A stretch of DNA of 64,000 nt, taken from Fulvitalea axinellae (lineage in GTDB: Bacteria; Bacteroidota; Bacteroidia; Cytophagales; Cyclobacteriaceae). This document shows positions 47,405 through 56,583 of this stretch, in pieces. The position numbers were made by a program, and so were the translations under genes. A model generated the notes under the pieces. That model saw only the letters and a program-made list of their open reading frames with translations, searched no databases and was not told where the DNA came from. The stretch lies in the NCBI RefSeq assembly GCF_036492835.1, contig NZ_AP025314.1, positions 3,390,010-3,454,009 of the forward strand, read 5' to 3'. Numbering within the stretch: the first letter of the stretch is position 1; every line of letters begins with the position of its first letter.

Positions 47405-47495
47405 GGAGAGTTGGGTGAGTGGCTGAAACCAGTAGTTTGCTAAACTGCCGTACCCTTCCCGGGTACCGGGGGTTCGAATCCCCCACTCTCCGCCA
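47405..47495 (+). tRNA. tRNA-Ser (GCT), second identical copy, CCA encoded
   Basis: This appears identical over its full length to the tRNA at 47212-47302, including the encoded CCA. Confidence 0.96.
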
Positions 47496-47500
47496 TACCT

Positions 47501-47574
47501 CGAGGTGTAGCGCAGTCCGGTAGCGTACTTGCATGGGGTGCAAGGGGTCGCAGGTTCGAATCCTGCCATCTCGA
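47501..47574 (+). tRNA. tRNA-Pro (GGG)
   Basis: A 74-base tRNA with acceptor CGAGGTG/CATCTCG. The anticodon stem CTTGC/GCAAG encloses ATGGGGT, so the anticodon is GGG (proline). The D-arm and T-arm are the same as in the tRNA-Pro (TGG) gene, while the acceptor and anticodon arms differ. Confidence 0.95.
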
Positions 47575-47579
47575 CAAAG

Positions 47580-47618
47580 AAAAAGCCTTGTCCAATATTT
47601 GGACAAGGCTTTTTCTTT
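47580..47618 (+). terminator. Terminator of the tRNA cluster
   Basis: AAAAGCCTTGTCC and GGACAAGGCTTTT pair over 13 bp around AATATTT, followed by T-rich sequence. Confidence 0.9.
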
Positions 47619-47866
47619 GTCGGACAATTTCCGAAGAATTTTTTCTCAATGCATTTTTTCTTCGTAATACCGAAAAAACTCAATCACGGTTCCAACCAAC
47701 GAAGCAACAATAGTAACAGCTAGTATAATTGAAGCAGTCATACGCTTTTTGTTTTTAGTGAAAAGGTAATCTTGCCTAACCAATATCCGTTCCGAAAAAA
47801 TAAGGCGCCGTTTTCTCCTTTTGTAAGAAATGGGAACTGAAAACAATTATCCAGAAACCAGAGGCA

Positions 47867-49234
47867 TCAGCCTTCGTCGTATTTGATGATTCTTTCGGGC
47901 TTTTTATGCGAAAGGAAGCTTTTGAGGATTTGTCTAATGTCTTTGTTGTCCGCGTAAGTATTTATGTAGGTCTTAAACTCTTCCGGCGATTCAATCGCAT
48001 CCTCTACCGGCACGAAGCCAAACCCCAAGTACCTTCCGTTTTCCACTACCACAACGCTACGCTCCCCCAAAACACGGCCTTTATCCAAAATAATAAAGCT
48101 TTCGCCACTGAAGGAAAATTTGTCGATTACGGCCTGCGCACGGAGGTTGTACGCATCCGGAAGCTCTTCGCCCACACATGCGCCGGCGCATTGCTTAAGG
48201 GTCCGTCCGAAGCAAGCGTTCTTGGTATCGTAAAGCCCGCATAGCTTTTGGCAAAGGGAATAATCCTCGACCATTTTGAACATAGTATTCTTGGCCGCGT
48301 CCGAAGATGCGAAAGTGGCCACAGGAAGCTCCCCTTTGATGTTTCTGCCTATTTTGAAGCGGACATAACCGTCCATGTCATAAGACGCATACACGCCGTA
48401 AGGATACGCCTGACGACGCTGGGCCCGGTTATACTTTGGACGCAGTGTTTTTATCTCGTGCGATTCCCTCAACAACGCCACCAGCTCGCTTCCCGTTACC
48501 ACACAATCAATATCGGCCACGCTCTGGCGCATTTCTATGGCCCGCTTGGTTTTGTTGCTGTAGAAATGGCTAAACACCCGCTGACGGACGTTCACGCTTT
48601 TTCCGACGTAGATCACGTTACCGTGTTCATCATAAAAAAAATAAACGCCAGCCTCCTCCGGCAAATCGGACAAAGTCTCTCTGGAAAGAGCCGGATGTAG
48701 CACCAAGCTTTTGTCTTCCAATACGGATTTCTCCTTGTCGGTCGCCAAAAGTAACTCGAAGAGTTTTACAGTAGCATAGGCATCGGCTTTCGCTCGGTGA
48801 TGATTGTCGAGCGGTATTCCCAAAGATTTCGTAAGCTTCCCCAAGCTGTAGGAAGGTTCGCCAGGAATAAGTTTTCTGCTCATCTTAACCGTACAGAGTG
48901 TTTTCCGCTTAAACTCAAAACCCAACTCACGGAATTCCCTGCGAATAAAATTATAATCAAAAGCGGCATTATGAGCCACTACGGTAGCGCCTTCCGTGAT
49001 TTCGACCAAACGTTTGGCCACTTCAAAAAACCTGGGCGAGGACTTAACCATATCATTCGTAATCCCCGTAAGATTGGAAATAAACGGAGGAATGGAACGC
49101 TCCGGATTGACCAATGTGTGGAACTCGTCAATCACGTTTTCGCCGTCATGCAAAAAAACTGCGATTTCCGTAATCCTTTCCCCTTGGGTGTTTCCTCCCG
49201 TAGTCTCAATATCAAGTACCGCGTACAATGCCAT
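47867..49234 (-). CDS. DEDDh exonuclease fused to GIY-YIG nuclease domain
   Basis: A 455-residue fusion. Residues about 1-170 are a DnaQ-like 3'-5' exonuclease: AVLDIETTGG (D8, E10), VVAHNAAFDYNFI and NHHRAKADAYATVKL (the H...D end of DEDDh). Residues about 195-275 are a GIY-YIG domain like UvrC or Cho (AGVYFFYDEHGNVIYVGKSV, NVRQRVFSHFYSNK, ELVALLRESHEIKTLRPKYN). The C-terminal part has several Cys residues (LCQKLCGLYDTKNACFGRTL, CAGACVG). The fusion suggests DNA repair that couples incision and end trimming. It is 13 bases downstream of the lipid kinase gene, in one transcription unit. Confidence 0.93.
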   Translation of the reverse strand: MALYAVLDIETTGGNTQGERITEIAVFLHDGENVIDEFHTLVNPERSIPPFISNLTGITNDMVKSSPRFFEVAKRLVEITEGATVVAHNAAFDYNFIRREFRELGFEFKRKTLCTVKMSRKLIPGEPSYSLGKLTKSLGIPLDNHHRAKADAYATVKLFELLLATDKEKSVLEDKSLVLHPALSRETLSDLPEEAGVYFFYDEHGNVIYVGKSVNVRQRVFSHFYSNKTKRAIEMRQSVADIDCVVTGSELVALLRESHEIKTLRPKYNRAQRRQAYPYGVYASYDMDGYVRFKIGRNIKGELPVATFASSDAAKNTMFKMVEDYSLCQKLCGLYDTKNACFGRTLKQCAGACVGEELPDAYNLRAQAVIDKFSFSGESFIILDKGRVLGERSVVVVENGRYLGFGFVPVEDAIESPEEFKTYINTYADNKDIRQILKSFLSHKKPERIIKYDEG

Positions 49235-49247
49235 CCCCTCTTTTCTC

Positions 49248-50129
49248 TTAAACCAACACTTTCAGCGCACCTTCCGACACGCGAACGTTAATTTCCCCGC
49301 CTTCCAAAGGCCTATATTCGCCATCGACATGAAAGCAATCCGATTCGGGCGAAAGGACCTTGACCTCTTTCACTCGGGTGATACGCACACGCTCGTTTCT
49401 GTGAATATTTTTGGTAAACAGTTCCGTAACCAACACTAGAGCCTCAACCATCGTAAACGGCTCGACAAGGCACATATCAAGCAAACCGTCCGACATGTCG
49501 GCGTTTGGCGAGATATAAGCGTTATTGCCGTACTGTGGCGCATTGGCAAAGGTCAACGCAAACGCTTCCCGCTCCACCGATTTCCCATCGGATTCTATCC
49601 GATAAGACAATGGTTTGTATTTCGCGAATTCTTTCAACCCTTCTCTTACATAAGTACTCAAACCACGCCCTTCGGCAAATTCGAAACACTTGCCGATATG
49701 GGCGTCAAACCCAACTCCGGCAGTGCAGAGAAACATTTCGCCATTTATGTAGCCGGCGTCGATTGTCCGCTCGTTAAGCTCCGAAACACGCGCAATGGCA
49801 TCGGATATTTTCAAAGGAATACCCAAGCTTCTGGCCAAGCCGTTGCCGGAACCCATCGGGATTACGCCCATGGCGGCATCGGCGTTTACCATTCCCCTGG
49901 CCACTTCATTTACCGTTCCGTCACCTCCTACGGCCACTATATAACGGATTTTTTGCTCCAAAGCCTCGTTCACCAATTCAACGGCGTGGCCACGCCTTTC
50001 CGTATAACGGATTTCGTAAACAAGACCTTTGCTCCCCAGATGCGTCTCAACCCAAGAGGAGAAATCATCTTTGTTTTTCGTCCCCGCTACGGGGTTTACG
50101 ACAAACAATATCTTTTCCTTAGTCGGCAT
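49248..50129 (-). CDS. Diacylglycerol/lipid kinase family protein (YegS/DgkB-like)
   Basis: A 293-residue cytoplasmic or membrane-associated kinase. LFVVNPVAGTKNKDDF starts the N-terminal domain, YIVAVGGDGTVNEVARGM is the GGDGT nucleotide loop, and VIPMGSGNGLARSLGIPL is the second phosphate-binding segment. A C-terminal beta-sandwich runs from FLCTAGVGFDAHIG to the end, with FHVDGEYR near the terminus. The family phosphorylates diacylglycerol, sphingosine-like or other lipids; Bacteroidota make sphingolipids, but the substrate cannot be read here. Confidence 0.92.
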   Translation of the reverse strand: MPTKEKILFVVNPVAGTKNKDDFSSWVETHLGSKGLVYEIRYTERRGHAVELVNEALEQKIRYIVAVGGDGTVNEVARGMVNADAAMGVIPMGSGNGLARSLGIPLKISDAIARVSELNERTIDAGYINGEMFLCTAGVGFDAHIGKCFEFAEGRGLSTYVREGLKEFAKYKPLSYRIESDGKSVEREAFALTFANAPQYGNNAYISPNADMSDGLLDMCLVEPFTMVEALVLVTELFTKNIHRNERVRITRVKEVKVLSPESDCFHVDGEYRPLEGGEINVRVSEGALKVLV

Positions 50130-50341
50130 TCCAATTTTTTAATCAAAGCATTATCTAAGAAGCGCCACATCAAGGTAAGAGCCTCAAGCACCCCTATCAC
50201 TCCGCAATTCAAGGCATTAGCGACTTTACAATAAAACAAGTCATCATTTATTAAAATTAAAACCATTTCCCCGTTGCGGATATTAAAGGGAAATCTCTAA
50301 ATTAGGCCGTATTTTTTACGCAACCAAAATTTTGTTGTACG

Positions 50342-51550
50342 ATGAAAAAAATGAGAACATTAACGCTAGGTGTCCTCACTTTTGCCCTCGCCTGCAGTAC
50401 AGGTATGGCGCAAAAAAAGTCCAAATTTTCTTATCCCGTAGCCTCGGATCCCGACAAGGTTTTCCAGGCCAACGAGGACATTTACACCAACACCAAGTAT
50501 CATCACGAGGTGAAGGAAATCAAGTTCAAAGGCAACGTTAAGAAACGCGCCAAGAACGTAATCCTGATGGTGTCGGACGGAACGGGGACAACCCAGTTTT
50601 TCACCGCTATCGCCGCCAACCACAACAAGGCTTATATCGAGCAGATGCCTGTTACGGGTTTTTCCAAAACAGCCAGCTCTGACCGCTTTGTTACGGACTC
50701 GGCCGCGGGCGCGACGGCTTTCTCTATCGGAGAAAAGACTTACAACCACGCTATCGGTGTTGACAAAAACAAACAGCCTAAAGAGACAATCCTCGAAACC
50801 GCTGAGAAAAGAGGGCTTTCTACAGGCGTTGTAGCCACTTCGAAAATCACGCACGCGACTCCGGCCGCTTTCATCGCTCACCAAGAGCACAGAAACATGT
50901 ACGAGGCTATCGCCGCGGATTTTGTGAAAAGTGATGTCGATTTGTTTATCGGTGGCGGACGCAAAGAGTTTGTAGACCGTAAAGACGGCCGTAACCTTGA
51001 GCAAGAGCTCAAAGACAAGGGCTTTACCGTAATAAACAAGACCTCCGACCTTGCGAACGCAAAGGGGCAAAAAATCGCCGGACTTCTGGCCGACGACCAC
51101 ATGCCAAGGTTCACTGAGCGTGGCGAAATGCTTGAAACCGCCACCAAGAAAGCCATTGACGTGCTTTCGCAAAACAAAAAAGGCTTCTTCCTGATGGTTG
51201 AGGGCTCGCAAGTGGACTGGGGCGGACACGCCAACAACACCAGCATGATAACCGAAGAGGTTCTTGATTTCGACAAAACCTTAGGGGCTGTTCTTGAATT
51301 CGCCGCCAAAGACGGCAACACGCTCGTGATCGTGACTGCTGACCATGAAACTGGCGGATATTCAGTCCCTTACGGCAGTATGGAAAAAAGCGAAATCGTG
51401 GGTAGGTTTACTTCCCCGAGCCACACGGCCGTTATGGTTCCGGTATTCGCTTTCGGCCCAGGTTCCGAAGAGTTTATGGGAACTTACGAAAACAACGAGA
51501 TCTATCACAAAATGATGAAAGCCTTCAGATTCCGTAAGGAAGGAATCTAA
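50342..51550 (+). CDS. phoA: Alkaline phosphatase (PhoA family)
   Basis: A 402-residue secreted enzyme with a signal (LTLGVLTFALACSTGMAQ). VILMVSDGTGTTQFF carries the first metal Asp (about 79). The catalytic Ser is in VTDSAAGATAFSIG (about 120). VEGSQVDWGGHANNTSMI and TADHETGGYSV give the remaining zinc ligands. The layout is that of the alkaline phosphatase superfamily, close to PhoA but shorter than the E. coli enzyme (about 470 residues). It should release phosphate from organic esters in the periplasm. A Pho-box was not identified upstream. A strong terminator follows. Confidence 0.94.
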   Translation: MKKMRTLTLGVLTFALACSTGMAQKKSKFSYPVASDPDKVFQANEDIYTNTKYHHEVKEIKFKGNVKKRAKNVILMVSDGTGTTQFFTAIAANHNKAYIEQMPVTGFSKTASSDRFVTDSAAGATAFSIGEKTYNHAIGVDKNKQPKETILETAEKRGLSTGVVATSKITHATPAAFIAHQEHRNMYEAIAADFVKSDVDLFIGGGRKEFVDRKDGRNLEQELKDKGFTVINKTSDLANAKGQKIAGLLADDHMPRFTERGEMLETATKKAIDVLSQNKKGFFLMVEGSQVDWGGHANNTSMITEEVLDFDKTLGAVLEFAAKDGNTLVIVTADHETGGYSVPYGSMEKSEIVGRFTSPSHTAVMVPVFAFGPGSEEFMGTYENNEIYHKMMKAFRFRKEGI

Positions 51551-51586
51551 GCTTGATCAGCATTTTCTGAGAAAGTATAAGAAGAC

Positions 51587-51618
51587 AAAAGGCTCCGCAA
51601 TATTGCGGAGCCTTTTCT
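51587..51618. terminator. Bidirectional terminator after phoA
   Basis: AAAAGGCTCCGCAA and TTGCGGAGCCTTTT pair over 14 bp around a short TA loop, with A and T runs on both sides. It serves phoA and the convergent metallophosphoesterase gene. Confidence 0.88.
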
Positions 51619-51650
51619 ATTTGCACCGATTTTATATCAAAAATCGGATT

Positions 51651-52937
51651 TTATGCTTTTACTAATTCGGTAATCGTAATCTCCGGAGGCATACCCACCC
51701 TACCCGGAAATCCGAGATAACCGAACCCGCGGTTCACGTACAAGAAACGATTGTCTTTCTCATACAAACCGGCCCATTGCTTATATCGGTACTGCGCCGG
51801 ACTCCATTTAAAAGCGCCGATTTCTATACCAAACTGGAAGCCGTGCGTATGGCCGGCAAACATCAGGTCAATATCGGAATCCGGCAAAACTTGATGGTCC
51901 CAATGACTCGGATCGTGCGAAAGCAATACCTTAACCGGATAGTCTTCCGTTCCTTTTATCGCATTCTGAAGGTTTCCGTATTTTGCGAAGCGGCCAGCTC
52001 CCCAGTTTTCAACACCGACCAAACCGATGGACTTGCCGTCAACTTTTAGGGCACGGTTTTCATCCAGCAAAAGATTCCACCCCAAACGGCGGTGCGCCTC
52101 GTGCATATCGGCCAAGTTTTTCTCTTTCGCTTTCTTGTTCGCCCACACACGGTAATCTCCGTAATCGTGGTTTCCCAAAGTGGAATAAACACCCAAAGGC
52201 GCCTTAACTTTCTCGAACACATCGAAGTATTCATTAACCTCTTTCGTCTCGTTGTTCACCAAGTCGCCGGTAAAGAAAACTGCGTCCGGCTTTTCGGACA
52301 GAAGCATTTCCACACCGCCTTTAACGGCCGTTTTGTTAAAGAAAGAACCTGTGTGAATATCGGAAAGCTGAGCGAAACGGATTCCGTGAAACTCTTTCGG
52401 AAGATTTTTCAACGGCACTTTAACCCTTCTCACTCTATAATCATGCGCTCCGGAAATAATTCCGAAAGACATAGCGGATACCGGAACCGCCGCCACAGCC
52501 AAGGCCGTAGTAGAAAGAAATTCAGAACGGCTGATCTTTCTTCCGCTCATAATCGGGACTTCGTCCTCATCCGGCTTTTTTGCGTCCGTTTTAGAACCAG
52601 AGAATTTCCCAAAAAGCCACACAACGCCCCGCCTGATATCGTCAAACAAGACAACAACCGAACCCAGCAAACGGGAAAGGTACATCCCGAAGATTATAAG
52701 CAACGGATAAGTAAAGAAATGCCTCGGCACATCCAACCACCCAGAAACGCTGAGAGCCAACAACGCTACCGTAGCGTACATCAACACCGTAAAGCCCCAA
52801 TGTCCGGATATCAGCGGTTTTCGGAACTTTGGAAAATACTTGTCTATCACCACTTTGGCCGCTTGATAAAAGTAAATGTCAACTCCTATCATTAAAACCA
52901 ATGTAATCAGGAATCTGAAGATGATTTTTGTAACCAT
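51651..52937 (-). CDS. Membrane-anchored metallophosphoesterase (YkuE-like)
   Basis: The ATG at 52937 (MVTKIIFRFLITLVLMIG) gives 428 residues; a 22-residue upstream extension is unlikely. Residues about 1-150 hold several membrane helices. A twin-Ser/Arg segment at about 150-180 (KISRSEFLSTTALAVAAVPV) resembles an internal signal or Tat-like stretch. The catalytic domain shows the calcineurin-type motifs IRFAQLSDIHTGSF, FFTGDLVNNET, STLGNHDYGDYRV, VLLSHDPSHWD and MFAGHTHGFQFG. These bind two metal ions and hydrolyse phosphate esters, possibly of lipids. Its location outside the inner membrane is inferred from the helices. It converges on phoA. Confidence 0.9.
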   Translation of the reverse strand: MVTKIIFRFLITLVLMIGVDIYFYQAAKVVIDKYFPKFRKPLISGHWGFTVLMYATVALLALSVSGWLDVPRHFFTYPLLIIFGMYLSRLLGSVVVLFDDIRRGVVWLFGKFSGSKTDAKKPDEDEVPIMSGRKISRSEFLSTTALAVAAVPVSAMSFGIISGAHDYRVRRVKVPLKNLPKEFHGIRFAQLSDIHTGSFFNKTAVKGGVEMLLSEKPDAVFFTGDLVNNETKEVNEYFDVFEKVKAPLGVYSTLGNHDYGDYRVWANKKAKEKNLADMHEAHRRLGWNLLLDENRALKVDGKSIGLVGVENWGAGRFAKYGNLQNAIKGTEDYPVKVLLSHDPSHWDHQVLPDSDIDLMFAGHTHGFQFGIEIGAFKWSPAQYRYKQWAGLYEKDNRFLYVNRGFGYLGFPGRVGMPPEITITELVKA

Positions 52938-53105
52938 AAAGGCGGGTCTTTTCTTTTGGCTAATTGTCCAGTCTCCATATAAAACGGTCCGAACACAAGT
53001 CACATTATACTAAAGCCCTCAAATAAAACGCGAAAAGGGCAAAAAAGAAAATCCGACGCGAAGCCGGATTTTCAACACATAGTTCTTTATACCGAAAAAA
53101 ACGGG

Positions 53106-56100
53106 TCAGAGTTTCACTCCGACAAATTTCTTTCCTTTTTCTACCAAAAGGTACATTACCGGAACAATCACAAGCGTCAGGAAAGTAGCGAACGTCAAGC
53201 CGAAAATAATCGTCCAAGACATTGGCCCCCAGAACACTACGTTATCCCCACCGATATAGAAAGCAAAATCGAAATGGCTCAAGTAGTTGAGGAAGTCGAT
53301 GTTGATTCCCACCGCCAGCGGAATAAGTCCCAAGACGGTTGTTATAGCGGTAAGCAATACAGGACGCAAACGCGTTTTACCGGCCTTCACGATCTGCTCA
53401 CGCACCATCTCCACCGTCAATTCCTCTCCTTCTCCAAGCTTGGCCCTAAGACGATCTTTCAGCAAGTTGGTGTAGTCAAGCAACACGATGGCGTTGTTCA
53501 CCACGATACCCGCCAGCGAGATGATTCCCAGCATGGTCATAATCACGATAAAGTCCATCTTGAAGACCATCAAACCGAGGAAAACCCCGATTGTACTGAA
53601 GAGCACCGACGTCATGATGATAAACGGCGTGGTAACTTGGTTAAACTGAGCGACAATGATCAAGAAAATCATGAACACCGCCAGAAGCAGGGCTTGACTC
53701 AAGAAAGCCATTTCCTCTTTTTGCTTCTCCTGCTCACCGCCAAACTCAACTTTGTAACCTTGAGGTATATCAAAGCGTTCCAAAGCTTCCTGGATCTGCA
53801 TATTGATCTCGTTGGCATTGTATCCGTTCAGCACGTTCGAAGATATTGTCACCATCCGCTTTTGGTCTTTTCTGCGGATAGAACCGTAAGTCGAACTCAG
53901 CTTGAAATCAGCCACAGATGACACAGGCACCTGAATAATCTTTCCTTGCTTGTTTTGGAACGTAATCAGACGGTTTTTGAGCGCCTCCACATCGTATCGG
54001 TATGGCTCCGCCAAACGTAATTTGACATCCCAATCATCGATATCCTCCTTAAAGGTAGACACTTTCTTACCGAAAAGAGAAGTTCTAAGTTCCTCACCAA
54101 CCTGAGCTGTCGAAAGTCCATAAAAACGGGCTTTCTCTCGGTCAACATTAACAAGGTATTCCGGCTTGCCAACCTCAAGGTCAGACTTCAACTGCTCAAT
54201 TCCCTGAATACCAGAATTATTGATAAACGTAATGAAGCGTTCGCTGACATCTACCAAAGTAGCCAAATCACGGCCAGAAATCTCAAGCTGAATCGGCTTA
54301 CCGGCCGGAGGTCCGTCACTGTTTTTGTCAGCGGTCACACTCACGCCAGCGTAGCCCGTCGTTACGGTACGGATCGAGTCCAAAACAGCGCTAGTGCTAA
54401 TACCGTTTCTACGTTTAAACTCCTCGAAGTTGACAATAATACGTCCCTTATGAGGTGTAGAACCCGTACTTACGGCTTCAGTCTGCGGATCTCCCGAGCT
54501 AGTGCCCGCACTGGTCACCACTGATTTCACCATATGGCGATAAGGCTCGATCACCTTCATCACCTTGCCTTCCAGCTCATTTGTCAGCTTGATAGTTTTC
54601 TCGATATCCGCTCCAATTGGATATTCGATATAAACCATCGCCTGCGCCGGGTTAGTCTCCGGAAAATACAACACTTTGGGAGGGAAAACACCGAAATACA
54701 GGTTGAATGTCAAAATCAAAAGCCCCAATGCACCTCCGAAGAAGAGGAAAGGCTTACGTAACGCAAATTTGAGCGTACGCTCGTAATAACCTTCGATAAT
54801 CGGCAACAGCCTGGTCTGGAAAGTGTAAGAACCTCTGTTCAACACATAAGCGTCCAGCAAAATCAAAGCACCGCCAACCCCAAACAGGTTTCCGAAAACA
54901 TTAACCCCGCCAGCGATCAACAAACCGCCAGCCACTATAAGAGCCAAAGCCAAAACCAATACTTTGCGCTTAACAGGCTCAGGCTTACCGTCACGCACTT
55001 CCATAAAGTGCATAATCAAGACAGGGTTCACCACCAAAGCCACAAAGAGCGAACACGAAAGCGTGATCATCAAAGTGATCGGCAAGTATTTCATAAACTC
55101 GCCCATCATTCCCGGCCATAAGGCCAAAGGAATAAACGCAGCAAGCGTAGTTGCGGTAGAGGAAATAATCGGCCAAGCCACTTCGCCCACACCATATTTG
55201 GCGGCGTCCATCGGCTTGTAACCTTCTTCCATCAAGCGGTAAACGTTTTCAACCACCACAATACCGTTGTCCACAAGCATACCCAAAGCCATAATCAAGG
55301 CGAAGAGCACCATCATGTTAATATTGATTCCAAAAACAGAAAGAATCAGGAATGACATCAACATGGAAAGCGGAATAGCCACACCGACAAAGAGCGCGTT
55401 ACGAGTATTCAGGAAGAACAGAAGCACCAACACAACCAGGATTACACCAGAGATGATGTTGTTCTCAAGGTTGCTGACGTTTTCCCGAGTTATAGTCGAT
55501 TGGTCACCGGTAACGGCGATTTCAAGATCTTTTGGAAAAACACTCCCCTTCAATTCCTTCAAGAGGTTGTTGACTTTCTCCGTAGCGATCAACAGGTTTT
55601 TTCCGCCCCGTTTCACAACATCAAGCGTCACCACCTCATTTGCGTTCACCTTGGCGTACGACTCCTGATCCACGTACGTATAATCCACCGTACCGATATC
55701 TCGGATATAAACCGGTTTGCCTTTCTCGCGTTTCACCACGACATCAGCCATCAAGGTCGGGTCAGCGTATTCGCCGGCCACACGTACCGAACGACGAATC
55801 CCGTCCTTGATAATGTCACCAGCCGACATGTTCATGTTCTCGGACTGGATGGCTTGCTCTATGTCGTTAAAGCTAACTTCACGAGCTTCCATCTTGTAAG
55901 GATCGATGTTGATATGCACCTCCCGGTCGTCAACACCTTTGATTTCCCCTTTCGAAATCTCAGGGAAACGCTCCACCTCATCTTTCAGGATTTTCGCGAA
56001 ATCCCGTAGCTTGTCCTTAGTATAAGGTCCGGAAAAGCTGACATTAAGAATCGGCAAGGCCGACATATCAATCTCTTGCACGTCTGGGTCAGCAGGCAAA

Positions 56101-56537
56101 TCTTTGGGCAGATCCACCTTGGCTTTGTCCACAGCGTTTTTCACGCGGTCACGGGCCTCTTCCTTAGTCACATCGGTCTCAAAATCAACCGTAATGGCCG
56201 AATAACCGTCAATCGACACGGAAGTGATCTTGTCCACACCTTTCTCAAGCTTCACATAGCGCTCGATCGGTCTGGTAACCAAGTTTTCCATATCCGCCGG
56301 GGAGTTTCCGGGATATGCCGTACCTACGTAAGCTTTGGGGATGTCCAGCTCGGGAAAGTTCTCTTTCGGAAGCGTGACATAAGAGATAACGCCGAAAACC
56401 ACGATCAAAAGCGTAACGACATACACCGTAGCGCTGTTTCTCAAGGCCAAGCTGGTCAAGCCAAACTCTTTCAGCATTTTCTTGCTTTTGCCGTCCCCTT
56501 CTATTTTTGGTTCTTTTTCTTTCAAAACTTCTTCCAT
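53106..56537 (-). CDS. RND-family efflux permease (AcrB/HAE1-like)
   Basis: A 1143-residue RND transporter. After a short charged N-terminus the first helix (VYVVTLLIVVFGVISYVTL) is followed by the periplasmic pore domain (PKENFPELDIPKAYVGTAYP). The proton-relay helix 4 contains VLFALIMALGMLVDNGIVVVENVYR, shown here only in part as GMLVDNGIVVVENVYR. The second half repeats this (TMLGIISLAGIVVNNAIVLL, TRLRPVLLTAITTVLGLIPL). Twelve membrane helices and two large loops are expected. It is the last gene of the TetR-TolC-MFP-RND unit and pumps drugs, lipids or solvents outward; the substrate is unknown. Confidence 0.96.
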   Translation of the reverse strand: MEEVLKEKEPKIEGDGKSKKMLKEFGLTSLALRNSATVYVVTLLIVVFGVISYVTLPKENFPELDIPKAYVGTAYPGNSPADMENLVTRPIERYVKLEKGVDKITSVSIDGYSAITVDFETDVTKEEARDRVKNAVDKAKVDLPKDLPADPDVQEIDMSALPILNVSFSGPYTKDKLRDFAKILKDEVERFPEISKGEIKGVDDREVHINIDPYKMEAREVSFNDIEQAIQSENMNMSAGDIIKDGIRRSVRVAGEYADPTLMADVVVKREKGKPVYIRDIGTVDYTYVDQESYAKVNANEVVTLDVVKRGGKNLLIATEKVNNLLKELKGSVFPKDLEIAVTGDQSTITRENVSNLENNIISGVILVVLVLLFFLNTRNALFVGVAIPLSMLMSFLILSVFGININMMVLFALIMALGMLVDNGIVVVENVYRLMEEGYKPMDAAKYGVGEVAWPIISSTATTLAAFIPLALWPGMMGEFMKYLPITLMITLSCSLFVALVVNPVLIMHFMEVRDGKPEPVKRKVLVLALALIVAGGLLIAGGVNVFGNLFGVGGALILLDAYVLNRGSYTFQTRLLPIIEGYYERTLKFALRKPFLFFGGALGLLILTFNLYFGVFPPKVLYFPETNPAQAMVYIEYPIGADIEKTIKLTNELEGKVMKVIEPYRHMVKSVVTSAGTSSGDPQTEAVSTGSTPHKGRIIVNFEEFKRRNGISTSAVLDSIRTVTTGYAGVSVTADKNSDGPPAGKPIQLEISGRDLATLVDVSERFITFINNSGIQGIEQLKSDLEVGKPEYLVNVDREKARFYGLSTAQVGEELRTSLFGKKVSTFKEDIDDWDVKLRLAEPYRYDVEALKNRLITFQNKQGKIIQVPVSSVADFKLSSTYGSIRRKDQKRMVTISSNVLNGYNANEINMQIQEALERFDIPQGYKVEFGGEQEKQKEEMAFLSQALLLAVFMIFLIIVAQFNQVTTPFIIMTSVLFSTIGVFLGLMVFKMDFIVIMTMLGIISLAGIVVNNAIVLLDYTNLLKDRLRAKLGEGEELTVEMVREQIVKAGKTRLRPVLLTAITTVLGLIPLAVGINIDFLNYLSHFDFAFYIGGDNVVFWGPMSWTIIFGLTFATFLTLVIVPVMYLLVEKGKKFVGVKL

Positions 56538-56583
56538 CAGTTCATGAAGGTTGGATGTTAGAACTCAGGGAATCCTTTCCCTG

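Noticed and set aside
47646..47741. 31-residue reverse frame with one hydrophobic helix (MTASIILAVTIVASLVGTVI)
   Set aside because: It could be a tiny membrane peptide, but there is no promoter, conserved motif or homology to support it.
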